Positions 1 through 12,220 of a stretch of 64,000 nucleotides of DNA are shown here, piece after piece. The DNA lies in the NCBI RefSeq assembly GCF_004798865.1, contig NW_025335589.1, positions 11,985,909 to 12,049,908 on the forward strand, read 5' to 3'. Numbering within the stretch: the first letter of the stretch is position 1; each line of letters starts with the position of its first letter. The position numbers and the translations under genes were made by a program. The notes below the pieces were generated by a model, which had not been told where the DNA came from, made no database searches, and was given only the letters and a program-made list of their open reading frames with translations. This stretch comes from Varanus komodoensis (Eukaryota > Chordata > Lepidosauria > Squamata > Varanidae).

Positions 1-261
1 TGACAGGCAGCAGTTTCACAGAGTCTCAGACATGTTTCACACTACCTGCTAAATGGGGGCATAACAGAAATTACAATACATCTAGCAGTTATGAATTTTT
101 AATATTGTTATGTCAGAGTCAGTGCAGAGGCCCAATCCAGATCTTAAAATCCCCATGTAAGGGTCCCTACTCAGATTGGAGGCCATGTGCCTACCCTCAA
201 GCAAAAGAAGTTACAGCTACTCTGGGTATGGATTTAAAGTCATGTCTGGTATTTGCCCTCA

Positions 262-345
262 GCTTTTTGACTGGAGATGCCATGAACTGAACTTTGGACC
301 TCCTGCATGCAAAACAGGTATTCTGTTTTAAGTTATGGTCCCTCA
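262..345 (-). mobile_element. tRNA-derived SINE, head fragment (CR1-tailed type)
   Basis: Read on the minus strand, this stretch resembles the tRNA-like head of a squamate SINE: a run like TTTTGCATGCAGGAGGTCC is followed by a degraded B box and GGCATCTCCAG. The CR1-like body and tail seen in the copy near 12.3 kb are not recognisable here. The copy is old and truncated. The family assignment is from memory. Confidence 0.5.
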
Positions 346-849
346 GTGAAGGTAGAAGTTGCAAAGGGCAAATAGCAGACTATGGCTCTGCTGACTTTGG
401 CCTGCATTTTTAAGTGGCTGTTAAGCCCTAGGCAGAAGAAACAAACAAGCTCCAATTTGAAGGGTATTTATAGGGGTCATTGCCCTTACATACAGCATCT
501 ATTTCTTACTGGGTTCCAAGAGCACATATTGCTAACTAGTACAGCAAAATGAAATTGTATATAAAGAAACTAGTATAGAAATGATTACTGCATGCTATGT
601 GCAAGATGCCTGAACCCCCATCTAATGTTGTTTATTTTTCATTTTTCTCTAATAGTTATGCAAGAAGCAGAAATTTTCTATTTTATCCAGCCTTATACTT
701 CACTGAACATACAAGGAGTGATCGTGTCCCACTTAGGAGAAAACGATGCAAAGGAAGAAAGAACTCAAGTTTATCTTGGGGATTATGTGCCATTATTAAA
801 GGCAGAGGAGTCTTCTGTTTGTACTCTGATAATATTGGCTACTAGAACA
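346..849. other. No gene or clear repeat seen
   Basis: Unclassified AT-rich sequence. Two overlapping open frames of 118 and 82 codons cross it, but neither resembles a known protein, and the longer one runs into the CR1 3' end that follows. Confidence 0.4.
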
Positions 850-1160
850 TTCTGCCCTGGCAAACTCTTGCTGCCACGGGAGGGAGCCATAATGGCCACC
901 GATTTGGAAAGCTTGTGGATTGGGCACATTTATGGAGAAGAAGATTAGTGGCTAGTAGCATTGCTTGTTACGTGCTATCTCTGTTATTGGAGTCAGTATG
1001 TTGGGTATACCAGTTGTGGAGAGGCTTGGCAGGTGGAACTCTCGTACCCAACCTGCTTGAGGGATCCTGTGGTAGCTAGTTTGCCTCCCTGTGAGTAGAG
1101 TGTTGAATTAGATGGACCATTGGTCTGATTCAGCATGGCTTTTCTTCTGTTCTTATGTAT
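850..1160 (+). mobile_element. CR1 LINE, 3' end
   Basis: This is the 3' terminal part of a CR1 retrotransposon in sense orientation. The end of the ORF2 region is recognisable (CTGCCACGGG, then ATGGCCACCGATTTGGA). It is followed by the 3' UTR (GGCTAGTAGC, ATACCAGTTGTGG) and the characteristic terminus TTAGATGGACCATTGGTCTG with TTCTTCTGTTCTTATG. CR1 copies end in short TTCTTATG-like repeats instead of poly(A), as seen here. The copy is heavily 5'-truncated and clearly diverged. CR1 is a non-LTR retrotransposon abundant in reptiles. Confidence 0.8.
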
Positions 1161-1696
1161 GATTATATTTCATTGTCTCACAAAATTGCCCTGCAATGCA
1201 ACTACCCACAAATACCATACCACACAGGGGACATTTGGCAAATAACTATGCCTTATTGAATGATTCATTGAAATAGCTAAGTGAAATCAATACGTTCAGA
1301 AAAAGAAGGGAAGATACCTAATAGGAGAATGCAATTCACATTGAATTCCCTCTTAGTTTCTGATTGCCTTCTTCTCAATAATGGTAATGAATTTTCTTAT
1401 GTTTTAGTGTCCAATATTATTATTTCAAGTTTAAAAAATAAGATGAATTTTGTAATATACTCTCCTTTTTAGAAGGGAACAGAAATGAACAAACTGAGAA
1501 ACAGTCAATCATTAATGGCTACTTTTAGGCCCATTGCCACTTTTCCTCCTTTAACACAGTAGGTCTTTGGTAAAGAGAGGAAAAGTGGAGGGTAATGGAG
1601 GGGGGAGGAAATGAAATAGGGGAATATGAGCCTCATCTTAAGTCAGGCCCAATTTCAGGGGACTGAATTCAACAAGTATATGACAGGGGAGATTGG
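1161..1696. other. Unclassified AT-rich DNA
   Basis: Nothing recognisable. It contains a short purine-rich stretch (about 1576-1612) and otherwise looks like diverged unique sequence. Confidence 0.4.
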
Positions 1697-1756
1697 TGTG
1701 CTGTGTTCCATGGGGTCGCAGAGGGTTGGGCGTGACTCTGCGACTGAACAAGAACT
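1697..1756 (+). mobile_element. Bov-B / Sauria SINE type 3' tail
   Basis: The run CCATGGGGTCGCAGAGGG followed by CGACTGAACAA matches the well-known 3' tail shared by Bov-B (RTE) LINEs and the squamate SINEs that borrow it. Only about 60 bp remain, so the parent cannot be decided. The CpGs in the tail are partly retained. Confidence 0.7.
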
Positions 1757-2804
1757 TGTAGGCCATAGCTCTGTATAAGTCAATGCACCCCAGCTGTACC
1801 TACATGACATATGAAAGAAATGGCAGAACAACACAGAAGACCCTGGAATTTAATGGGTTGCCAATAGTGTTGCTTGAGTCTCCATAGAAAGTGAGTGAAA
1901 AAAGTATAACCATTCAGGACTGAAGAACAGGTATGGAAGCTACTTCATTCTGTTCCTCTCTATTCCTACAGACTTCTACACATTCACACACCTCACTGTG
2001 CAGATAACTCGGAGTACAGAAAAAGCCTATTACTCTGTAAACATGTTCTTCCTCCTTTCTTTGGAGAGGTGTAGCTCCTGACCAAGGGGCAGGCAGGCTG
2101 AATGTCTTTTTAAACCATTCAGAATGTTTTTCTCCCCTCTCAAATGGGTGCCATTCAGTGAACACTGCAGATGGAGTTCTTCACAGTGATAAAAGAATGG
2201 GATGCTTTTCACTGGTGCTGCTTTTCACTGCTAAAGCCGAGAAACTCAATGAAGCTGATTATTGATTAACTACTCCTTAAATAAACATGAACTGCCGATA
2301 CTGGCATGGAGTAAGATTTCCAAATGTTGCTAGGCTGGATTGTTAGCAGAACTACAGAGCTGGTCAGAGGACAGCAAACTTAAGAAGGGAGTTCCATCCA
2401 TAAAAGTGAAGCGAGTGGGAAGAGATTTTTTTGCATTTTTGTTTCACCCCAGCTGGAGGCTGGTTGTGCCATTTTCAGACTTTATTTGGAAGCAACAAGG
2501 AGACTTTGAGCAGACTGCAATGGCCCGGGTGTGCAATGGTTACAGTAGGGTACAGAGACACTTTCAGTCCAAGTGCCAATTTCTATTTTGGAGAAAATCT
2601 TCCCAGTGGTGGGAATAGCTGAGCCAGAAGGGAGTAGAGCCAAAGGCAAACAGTGTGCTCATCAGGATGCAAAACATGCCATCATATTTTAGCCTAACAC
2701 ACATGCTGTGGTAAATATGCCACAGGATGGGCACATGAAAGACCCTCAGAAGGCCAGGTGTGACCCGTAGGCTTGAAGCTCTGTTATCCAGGTCAGCTCA
2801 TCCA
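1757..2804. other. No gene or repeat recognised
   Basis: Several short open frames of at most about 90 codons cross this stretch on both strands without any domain, codon-use or splice-site support. It is treated as unique non-coding DNA. Confidence 0.4.
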
Positions 2805-2975
2805 ATTAGGACTAGGGAGAAATAGGTTCAGATCACTATTCCACAGCAAAGCTCAATGGATGACTTTGGGCAACTTATGCCATCCATGCCTAAACTTCCT
2901 CACAGGGTTGTTGTGAGGATAAAATAGGCCAGAGAAGAAAGCACTGTTTTCATGGACCTTGTACAATTTTCCATT
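2805..2975 (+). mobile_element. tRNA-derived SINE (degraded)
   Basis: This is a degraded copy of the SINE seen intact at 11479-11720. Diagnostic parts are ATTAGGACTAGG, GATGACTTTGGGC and the body block CCTCACAGGGTTGTTGTGAG followed by GATAAAATAG. The 5' A-box end and the A-rich tail are not clear. It is transcribed by RNA polymerase III when active; this copy is a fossil. Confidence 0.75.
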
Positions 2976-3994
2976 TGCCACTTTTTTGCTACTGAACATT
3001 TAATGAGCTTTGCTTTGCTCTAGGCTGCAAGTACGAGAAGCTGAGATGGGAGTGACTTAGATGGCAGTACCAGTCAGACTTATAAATGACTCCTGAGCCT
3101 GAAAGTCTGATTTTCTAAAATCTGTTCTTAGTGTTGGGATGTATCTAAGTCTTCATGTGTCAACCACTTTGGATATCAAAAAGACAATAAAAAATAATAG
3201 AACTGCATAGGTTTAGACTAAATGATATACTCCTGTAACGGGGTAATTAAACACAGTTTTTAAGAGTAGGCATAAAATATTACAGTTGCTCAGGTGACCG
3301 GGCAGCAAATGAGAGTTGCTTAAGGTCCTGGAGAGTTATGGCAGTAGTACTGGGCTTGAGGATATTTGACTATGGGTTAGTATAAATGCCACCCTTCTAC
3401 CATCACCAGCTCCAGCTCCATTCAGGCAGATGAAGGTTTTCCAAGGTCTTGGGAAAATAGGGAGACTAAGTCTGTAGTTCTGTGATATATATTGACTTTC
3501 CAATCTGCAGAGTGCACAGTATGAGAACATCAAAAGGTTCCTTATTTCACATTGATCTCTTTGTCAAAATCCATCCAACCGATTGCAGAGAAAGATGGTT
3601 TTTCCAATGTCACTGGTAGCCTCAGTCTGCTCCTTAGGACTAAAGGCACACTTCTTTCTCCTTTCTTCTGCATTCTCATTAGTAATAAATACACACAGAT
3701 GAATTATTTCTGCACTGATACTTGGACAGTCACACCTTTCGCTCTCAGCCTCCTGATGAATGGGCCACATTCTGTTTGCTGCTGCTGTCAGTCTCACACT
3801 AGAACTGAAATAAATAGCTCACCAATTCAGAAATGGTCTCCAGAGCCACCTAGCTTATTTTCCTTGGAGGGCAATACTCATCTCACACAGACTCTACTTC
3901 CCTGGTTGTGGCAATCAAAATACCACACTGTAATATACTATTAAACAGATCATAGATAGCATCAGTGGCCTTTAGCTTTATTTAGTATTAATGT
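2976..3994. other. No gene or repeat recognised
   Basis: Open frames of up to 130 codons lie here (for example 3552-3944 on plus), but they show no domain and overlap frames on the other strand. No repeat family could be assigned. Confidence 0.4.
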
Positions 3995-4060
3995 GTATAA
4001 AAGCCCAAAGTCACCCAGTGAGCCCCATGGCTGAGCAGGAACCAGAACCCATATCTCCCA
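3995..4060 (-). mobile_element. tRNA-derived SINE, internal fragment
   Basis: On the minus strand this reads like the middle of the same SINE as the adjacent element: a B-box region (GGTTCTGGTTCC), then GCTCAGCCATGGGGCTC and CACTGGGTGACTTTGGG. It lies directly against the more complete copy that begins near 4075, in the same orientation, so it may be a separate insertion or a partial duplication. Confidence 0.65.
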
Positions 4061-4074
4061 AGTTATTATAGCTG

Positions 4075-4307
4075 TATTATATTTATTATGTTTGTAACTT
4101 GCCTTTTCCCTTTCTAGGAACCCAAGGTCGCTTACATAATTCTCCCTCTCCCCTGAATTTTATCCTTGCATCAACAACCTGTGAGGTAGGTTGACCTACT
4201 AGCTTGTTACAGGCCCACACCCAGTGAGCTCCATGGCTTTGCTGGGACTAGAACCCAGATCTCCTGAGTTCTAGCCCAGCACTCTTAATCTCTATACCAT
4301 GCTGGTG
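4075..4307 (-). mobile_element. tRNA-derived SINE, near full length
   Basis: On the minus strand the order is: a tRNA-like head (CCAGCATGGTATAGAGATTA), a B box GGTTCTAGTCC (4245-4255), the body GCCATGGAGCTCACTGGGT, the block CCTACCTCACAGG, and a tail that ends in AT-rich TATAATAAAT-like repeats. The order and spacing match the copy at 11479-11720. The tail resembles the 3' end of CR1/L2-like LINEs, which fits LINE-assisted mobilisation. The copy is moderately diverged. Confidence 0.8.
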
Positions 4308-5879
4308 TTGAAGTATCAATTCGGTATCTTCTACAATATATGCCCATTCAGCAGTGTCACGGTATATTTTGAAATGCAGTGCCCGTCAAAGCAGCCCCTA
4401 GTGAGATGCAATGACATTGATCCATATCAGCAGGTCTAGCAGTTTTCCTCTCCACCAGAAGCTGGTCTTTTGCATGGTTTAACTGTCGATTCAAAAGTGT
4501 GCCATCCCAAAATACTCAGCATTTCATCAGGAAACAATGTATGATTACTGCACAGATTCATTTCCATTTCAGCTAAACTCAGAGGGAACAGGAAATTCTG
4601 AAGTGGGTGGCAGAGGTTGTCAACATACCTGCTAACAAAAGTACTGTCAGCACTGCTTCCCAGTAAGCCCTGGTTCCACTACACCACTGATGGAGACAAA
4701 TACTTCAATTCTAGTATTTCCCATCATAGCTGCACAAAAAGGTTCTGTGTCAGGAACTGAGCAGTCATTTCAGTATTGCCTTCTTCGAATCAAAGAGGCA
4801 ACTGCTTGTTTACTCTGCCACAGTTTTCTCATTTTTTTTCTAATCACACAACACAATTGGTGCTAACAAAGTTTCTAAATACTCAATTAGTGGGAATCTT
4901 TCAAAAGCAGTTGCTTCTGCATTAAATATCAAAGTAGTTTTTTGGCTACTTTGCCAAGCTTTTCCTTAGATTGCTAAATAACTCTTCTTCCATATTTCTA
5001 ATTATCATAATCAAAATCTGGCAACATTCCATTCACCATTTGTATTACCTCTTTGTTATACTGTTATTCACTGTTCTTCATGTACATCATAAAAAAGCAA
5101 TTTTCAAAAATGGGTTCATTAATAACCGTGATCATAATGCTCCCGATTTTAATTTCCCTAAGAATGGAATGAATAGAAGCTATATTACTTTTTAATTAAC
5201 AAGCTGGAAAAAACTGAATGCACAAGGAAGTAAAATGACTTTTATGGCTCAGTTATGAACACTGAAGGTTCCTGGGTACAACATTAATGTGAACTCGGGG
5301 ATTAATTTATCAGATGTGATACAATTAAAATCTTTAAAGTGCCATCTAAGGATCCTAAGGATGTTGTGCTTAGTGATTGTCTAAGGACACAAGCTAGCAA
5401 ACAATTATTTTCAGATATCCAGCTTGTCACTGCGAATATCCCATTGATGAAGGCATAAAAAATACACCAAATGGAGACAATTTCCAAAATTTTCTACTCA
5501 AGCTCTACCTATCTTGTGTGCATATGTTTCCATAAAATAGCTTTGCAGGAACGTATGAAGTTAATGTTAAAAGCTTTAAGTGGCATTTGATATTTACTGG
5601 TAACCTGTAATGTTTTAAAATGGTCATGTGGGAATACTAGACAATCTGAGATGAGCATAGAAACAAGCTGTAGACAAACTTAACCCACTGAGCTCCCTCT
5701 TTTAATGCATGCCTATGACCTTTCTTGTGGTTCCATTTCTTAAGAAAACGATTAACTCTGCATTAAATCTGTTGCTTCAAAAACTCAGCTTGCTCCAGAT
5801 GTAGGTCCATGACACTGAGCTGGCAGAAGATGGCTTCTTTGCTTCTCTCTCCTCCAGTCAAGTGGCTGCCCCACTCAAG
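4308..5879. other. AT-rich DNA without gene
   Basis: No repeat or gene could be assigned. The part near 4850-5300 is strongly AT-rich. Confidence 0.4.
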
Positions 5880-5995
5880 CTTTTCTGCTGTTATGTTGTT
5901 TCTATATTAATTGTTTTTTTATAGCTTTTATTGTAAACTGCTATGGGATCACTTCAGTGGTATAAATGTTTCTGACGACTACTAAGTAAATTTTT
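5880..5995 (+). mobile_element. CR1/L2-like LINE or SINE 3' tail
   Basis: The stretch TTGTAAACTGCTATGGGATC, then AGTGGTATAAATG and an AT-rich end, resembles the common squamate tail in which TAAACYGCY..GAG..GGTATAAAT precedes AATAAA-like repeats. It is short and diverged, so the parent element is not resolved. Confidence 0.5.
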
Positions 5996-6629
5996 GTACA
6001 ACTAGTTTGCCAGAAAGTGTTAGGAGGAATATTAAATTACCATTATATTAAATGTATTTGCTTCTTCTTTATCTTCAGTCTCCTCTATCTTTATTATTAT
6101 CAGTCTTAAAACAAAGACATTTTATTTAGATCTGAACTACCAGTTATAGTGATGTGAAGATCCTCATGGGATCTGGCTCTCTTGTGCACTTTGGACTTCT
6201 GGCCTAGGAAGCGGGCCAAGCCAGGATCAAGTCCACAAATGCTTGGGAATGCAAAAGGACATCTTCTTTGCACTAAATTATTCTCCTGTGAGCTATACAA
6301 AGCCCAAAAGTCAAGTGTGTGGATGCAGAACTCTGCTTGCTCAGTGGGCGTGGTGGCAGGAGGTGCTCCTTTTCAGGTAGAGTACCAGATTGCAGTCCAG
6401 GCTTGTGTCATGAGCTGCAGCTGGGATCATGGGCAGTTCCTGCCACTGCCTGGATAAAAGACCAACAAGCAAACTAGTAAATTTGTTAGTGATAACATCC
6501 AGCTTCTGTGCTGTAGACTCTTTGTTGCCTTGAGTGGATTTTCATGTATACCTTGAATCTATGCTTAATTGTTGGACTGCTAACTGGTTTAACTAGGTTT
6601 GGCCTGAGCATGGAAACTGTTTCTGCCTT
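5996..6629. other. No gene or repeat recognised
   Basis: Unclassified sequence. Open frames of 64 and 91 codons overlap on opposite strands at 6106-6457 without support. Confidence 0.4.
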
Positions 6630-6720
6630 TATTTATTTATTTGTTTATTTAAAGTTTTTCTATGCCATCTATTACTAAAAAAAAGTCTCTGGTTGTCTTA
6701 CAAGCAACCTTGTACCTCAG
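6630..6720 (-). mobile_element. LINE 3' tail fragment
   Basis: The stretch begins with TTTATTTATTTATTTG, followed by TTCTATGCCATCTATT and GTCTTACAAGCAACC. This is the layout of the 3' end of a CR1/L2-like LINE read antisense, with its TAAA-type tail first. The copy is short and diverged. Confidence 0.45.
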
Positions 6721-9700
6721 AAGACTTTTTTTTGGTATTTACAACTGCCTTCAACAATAAATTAATTTCTAATTTCTTGCTGCTTATCTTGATTATGAAA
6801 TAGTAGGCTAAGTCCCTAGCTTCACCACCAGCTCCTAACTGGAACTGAGCATTGGGACAGAGCTACAGAGTAGAAGATGGGTGGGGGTGGGGGTATGATT
6901 AACTCCACAACTTGTCTTTCTCTACATTGGATGTTCCTAAGTTTCTGTCTTCAGGGGCTTATAATAAAGGGTTCTATCAATTGCACTTGAACTCAGTTGC
7001 TTAGTTCACCCACAATGATACTGATCAAGGGAAGAATGCAAAGAAAGGAAAACAAGCTAGTTGGTTTAGATATTCCTTTCTTACTGATGGTAGGGACCTG
7101 AGGTCCATTCCAAATAATAGATTGTCTTATTCCTGGAAATTTCTTGCATCTCTTTCTATAAAATAACAATTTATGAAAATGCAACAGAAGGGCACTTTTA
7201 AACATTATTTTTAGGACTGGGCTTAGTGTAGTTTTGTAGTTCAAGCAGGATAGTAGCAATGTGATGTTGGGAGTATTTATTCAATTCTGAACAATTTAAA
7301 TGGGACTTTTTCAGCTCTGTATACAATTAATTAAAAACAAACAAACCTGCACAGAGAATTGTTCCTCCAGGCAACATCCACCAGCTGTCAGTAAAATATT
7401 TTCATGATCTTGAAATAAAATTTATATTGATTTTGAATTTCACTCAGAGCTGCTAAATGGGATTAATGCTGTAAGTAGTAAGGAATCCAAAACACCCTCC
7501 CAAACATGCTTTGCTTTCCAAGAACACACAAAGCAGCAGCACTGTTCTTCTGTCTGACTGGAGTTGCCTTTAGAATTTCACAAAAGACATCCACAGTGTT
7601 ATAAACAAAGAGGAAAGTTCTAAAATGGAGTCTGTACTGCTATATTTTACATCACCAGTCCCAATTGTCATGATTCAATCTATCATAAAAGGATAGATCA
7701 AAAGCCATGCGCATTGAGGAATTCTTGGAATTGGAGAATTTCTTTCTATCTAAGCATGCATGGGTCTCACTGCTAGAAAGCAATCCTATAGCCCCCTAGA
7801 CAATGTCCAGACTCCAGTCCTCCTTCCTCTTCATATCTGGCACAGAAACAGAACAGCACTACCTGCCTCTCTAAGGTTAGAAAATTGACCTCAGTGAGGG
7901 ACAAAAGGGAATGTTCCTGAGGGCAGGTTGAGGAGATGACTAGGGCTGCCAGAATACAAAGTGTCCTGATGGTGCTCTAGTTTCTTCCCTTTCCAAAGTG
8001 CCTCTGCTAGAAGGCCAAACTAGCTATCCAACTAAAATAAACAGCTGGAGGCAAGCAGAACTGGGGTTCATCTCTGCTCCTGCTTTGTACTGGATGCTTG
8101 TAAACCTCCATGTCTGGAGACTCCCAGGCATTGAATACTGAACCTCTACTCAGTTATTAAACAAGTGATTTGGCAAGCAAATTATATTACTATAGATTTA
8201 TGCTACTTATGTTTAAAAAAGTCCAATTTGCTCCAGTTCCAACATTCAGTTTAACAGGGCTGTTGCCCATTTCAGAGTATGCTTGAACCGGATTCCCTGT
8301 TTTTGTACAAGCACTTTTCCTTTGCAACTTTCCATGGAACATAAAAGACATCAATTAGTGTCTCTATTGATTTCCTAATGCTGCTTGATAGATGCAGCTG
8401 CAGTTCATTATCTGAAGTCATTGGTTGCCCTCCCACCTCACTGTTTTCCACTGGTGTTACAGGTTCTTTTATGTTTTTCCCCATTTGCAGAGGCTTGTGT
8501 TGTTTGGGGGTTAACAGATGGCTGCTTTCTGCTAAGTCAAGTAATGGCTCAACATGTGATGGTGGAGCAAATTGCAGCTGCCTTCTGTTCTGAGCACAAG
8601 TAGTACTCAAAATGTGGGTAAGGAATCCCAGGGATTGGGCATCCTTGCTTTTGAGAGTTTTCACTGCCCGTTCTCAGGGGCCTTTAATAATACAAATAGG
8701 CAGGTGAAGCTTTTCCCACTGCCCTACTGGGATAAGCTTTACCAGTTTAATTTCTGTATGTTAGAACTAGTAAAACACAAACCCAAAGAAGATTGGCAAA
8801 ACTGCACTGACTGTTTTCATTGGGCAGTGGTTGATCCTCGGGTAACAAACAAGATGTGCATCAGATTTAGAGGATCCCAGATTCTGACACAAATTAAACT
8901 GAATAGGATGTATTTGGTATTTGCCTGAAGTGAAGTAAGGGTCTTCTGAATTGCCATAAAATAAAACGGTCTCCCCAAAGCATTGAGAGCAGTCTGGTGA
9001 TTCTGAGGAACAGAGATATTTAGATTGTATGTCTGCAAACATTTATGCTTTCTCCCCAGGTTGTCCATGTAGAGAAAATAGTTGGGGCAGTGGGAGAAGG
9101 GAGGTGCAGTTTTGTGACTGACAACTCTAGCTTCCAACTGGGAAATAAGTTTACCAGGGCTCACCTTTTATTTCCAAGCACATTGTTTTTGAGCGGCAAG
9201 TAGAAACAGCTTAGCAGATGCTCCTCACATATTTTCACTGCATTTTGTAAGGGTGTGTCTGTGGCAGCAGATACAACATGGGATTCAAGCCTTCCCAGAA
9301 TGGCTTGGGAGCTGGTACTACTTCCTGGTAGATGCCTGTATCCACTGCCGCTATTCAATGGACGGCTGCTACTGATACCCACTCTCAAATCCCCACACTT
9401 TCTCTTTGGCTGCCAGAACTTGGAGGTCAGGACACAGCTTTTTTGTGGGGTTTTTTTCCACATGCCGTCCTTTGAGTCAACATAGACCCTGGCTCACCAG
9501 CATGGCATACTACACACTTTCCAATCCAGTCCCATCCCCACATGGTATTTTAGTCCCTATTTCCCAGAATTTCTGAGATTGTTTTCATATTGATTTTTGG
9601 CCAGCTTGCAGGTTACTGGTGGGCCCATCTCTCTGTGCTCTATTGCTACAGTTTTAATCATTGTGCTGGCCGGGAGGCTTAACATGCAGACTGGCCATGA

Positions 9701-10429
9701 TAGCCAATCCTGCAAAGAATGGGATTTGTGGGCAGGACTCTCCTTATGTCCCCTTCCTTTCTTGTTTGATTTCAAAAACTGCACAGCAAGATGGCCCCTT
9801 TTCACTACCATCCCTGAGGAAAGAGCAGGGAGGGAAAGCAAGTGGAGAAAGACACATGTACGTGTAAAGGGGTATGTTGCCAGGCACTAACTGTGCAAAA
9901 GCTACACCAGCATCCTCTTCCTCCTCCTCTGTAATGTGTGTGTATGTGTGTGTGTAAATGTTTGACTATCCATGCATTGTGCAGTGGACTTCTGAATGGG
10001 TATTTTAAAACCTCTGTCACTGCATACCATTGCACAGGTGCATCAAACAAAGAAAAAAAAAAACAGAGGCAATGGCTCATCTGTCCCATTTTTTCTATAT
10101 TCACATGATATTTCAAATGCCTTCTGCTTCTTCCATAATTAGAACATTGCAGTGGTGAATACTGCACCATATGGGCCTTGACGGCAACAATTGCCTTTTG
10201 AAGAGATACTGCCACAGACTAACTCCCAGAAGGGGCTTAGTGCAGATCCCACTGTACTAAAGGTGGTGCCTGCCAGCAGTTTGCAAATTTGGAGCAGCCA
10301 GGAAGCCTAGCTGGTCTTGCTACTGTGAAAAATCTAGCAATAGAGCAACGACAAGCCCCTCAGAAGACACAGCAGCACAAGAAAGAATGTCACAAATTCC
10401 TCACCAAATGACAAATAGAGATTCCTGTT
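6721..10429. other. Long stretch without recognisable gene
   Basis: This is mostly unclassified DNA. A 130-codon open frame on the minus strand (8272-8664) is the longest; I recognise no domain in it and its length is within chance. An imperfect hairpin lies at 8703-8743. A (TG)n-like tract lies near 9931-9955. Confidence 0.4.
8703..8743. repeat. Imperfect 18-bp hairpin
   Basis: GGTGAAGCTTTTCCCACT (8703-8720) and the reverse complement of 8726-8743 agree at 15 of 18 positions, with a 5-nt loop. It may be a fragment of a transposable element, but the family was not identified. Confidence 0.6.
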
Positions 10430-10507
10430 TATATGGTTGTACTTACATCATCTTTTAATTGTACTATGTTTTATGGTTTGTTATGTATTACTGTTATTTA
10501 TTTTTAT

Positions 10508-10583
<76 letters not shown>

Positions 10584-10660
10584 AAACGCACACTGTGAGC
10601 TACCCAGACAGCCTTCAGCTATGGGGTGGCATACAAACACAATAATAAATAAATAAATTT
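10430..10660 (+). mobile_element. CR1/L2-like LINE 3' end interrupted by a microsatellite
   Basis: The left part (about 10430-10507: TTTTAATTGTACTATG, then GGTTTGTTATGTATTAC) and the right part (about 10588-10660: TGTGAGCTACCCAGACAGCC, GGTGGCATACAAAC, then AATAAATAAATAAAT) read as the two halves of one LINE 3' end. A compound dinucleotide repeat (10508-10578) sits between them. The terminal tetranucleotide tail is typical for the family. Confidence 0.6.
10508..10578 (+). repeat. Compound microsatellite (CA)n(GA)n
   Basis: About 14 units of CA (10508-10535) pass directly into about 21 units of GA. Both arrays are pure, so the locus is likely length-polymorphic. Confidence 0.95.
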
Positions 10661-11478
10661 TACAAGTGCTTTAGACTTTAACTGATTTGCTTGAGCTGTA
10701 TGTTGTACACAAGCTATTCGCTTTCATATATCGAAGGCCATCTCTTCCAATTTGAGGTGACTGGCAAAGGGTATCATGTTCTGTTTGTCAAGTGTATCAG
10801 TCCATAGGAGCCTGGCACAGAGGAGGAGGCTCAATTGAGCATACTTAGGAAAAACCAAAGCCACCTGTGTCTAAGATGATATACAGTTTACTGACTGCAA
10901 TGGTGAAATATGGATGTGGAATGTAAAACAAAAAGAAGCTTCAACTCCATTTATCTGTAGCTGTATTGGTTCCCTGAATGGCCCATGGAAAGTTTCATGG
11001 GCCTCAGAATTTCCTGGGCAGGTGATGGTCCAATTCTTCTCCCTAGGCCATGAACAAAGACAAGAACTTCTGCAATAAATTTTATAATGTTCCTTTCCCC
11101 CCACTGTTTTACAGCCTGTTAGTGCACTCAGACTATAACCCCATTTCCTGGGTAATGGTGGGCATGGGAAAGCAAAGTTGCTTCAATGAAGGAAACATTT
11201 GTTTTCACACATACCTTCGAGGCAATTATTTCTGGTTCTGTTCCTTACAACTGCAACAGGATTTCGAGAAGATATAGAATAGGGAATTGGATTGTCCTGT
11301 CTAATCAATGAAGTGCCACTTTAGTGTCTATATCTGATCTCAGGTTATGTTTTATTCAACAAAAATGCTTGTGTCATGCATATGGATGCCATACCCACAC
11401 TTTAATAAGGCTTTGTCTAAGGTGCTAACTGGATGTATGATACTTCTGTTGTAGTATCTATTGTAGTATTCTTTTGTT
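10661..11478. other. No gene or repeat recognised
   Basis: Unclassified. Two open frames of 77 and 75 codons overlap on opposite strands without support. Confidence 0.4.
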
Positions 11479-11720
11479 GGAGCCAGTGTGGTGTAGTGGT
11501 TAAGAGCTGGGACTGGGGCTCAGAGGATCTGGGTTCTAGTCCCCACTCAGCCATGGAGCCAACTGGGTGACTTTGGGCCAGTCACAGACTCTCAGCCTGA
11601 CCTACCAACAACAATCACAGGGTGGTTGTTGTGGGGATAAGATGGAGGATGAGAGATGATGTAAGCTGCCTTGAGCCCTTTCTAGGAAAAGGGCAGGATA
11701 TAAATCGCAATATAAATAAA
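11479..11720 (+). mobile_element. tRNA-derived SINE, full-length copy
   Basis: This is the best preserved SINE in the window. It starts GGAGCCAGTGTGGTGTAGTG with the A-box region TGGTTAAGAGCTGG, then a B box GGTTCTAGTCC (11532-11542). The body follows (CTCAGCCATGGAGCC, TGACTTTGGGCCAGTCAC, CACAGGGTGGTTGTTG). The tail region is TGTAAGCTGCCTTGAGCC and GGATATAAATCGC, ending in ATAAATAAA. The body has a passing similarity to MIR/CORE-type SINEs. The tail resembles CR1/L2-like LINE ends. No convincing target-site duplication was found. Confidence 0.9.
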
Positions 11721-12220
11721 AATACTACAATACTGCTATTAGGGTTAATACTGTTATTGTAGTGTTAGAGAAAGTATTAGAGAATTCCTTTAGAGAATGA
11801 ACCCACTACCCATAGAAATCTACAGGGTCATAAGTTACTTCAGAATCCCAGATTCAAGGATAGACACAGAATTCCAATTTAAGAGCTAGGGATTCACTGC
11901 AAGACTAATATGAAAACACAGGAAGGATACATGCTCATTTCCTGTAATACAATGGATTGAAGGCTTAATGATGCCTTTAATATTTGAATGGACACCATAG
12001 TGATACCACTTTCAAATGGATGCATACATAGATGTCTGCCTTTGCTGAAGGTTATGTATAACCTCCAATAAAGCTTCAATGGGTTCCTCACAGGAGGAAA
12101 ATAGGTCAGCTATGAATGCATTATAATAATTATTATATTTAACAATTGACATTTTCTAATCAATGCAGTTACATTTTTTAATTTTTTTAAAAATCTAATA
12201 ATAATAATAAATAATAAACT
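11721..12220. other. AT-rich DNA with short ATA repeats
   Basis: No gene is seen. A (TAATAA)-like simple repeat occurs at about 12195-12217, immediately before the next SINE. Confidence 0.5.

Noticed and set aside
8272-8664. 130-codon minus-strand open frame with a protein-like look
   Set aside because: I could not recognise any family, and frames on the opposite strand overlap it. The expected number of such frames by chance is above one.
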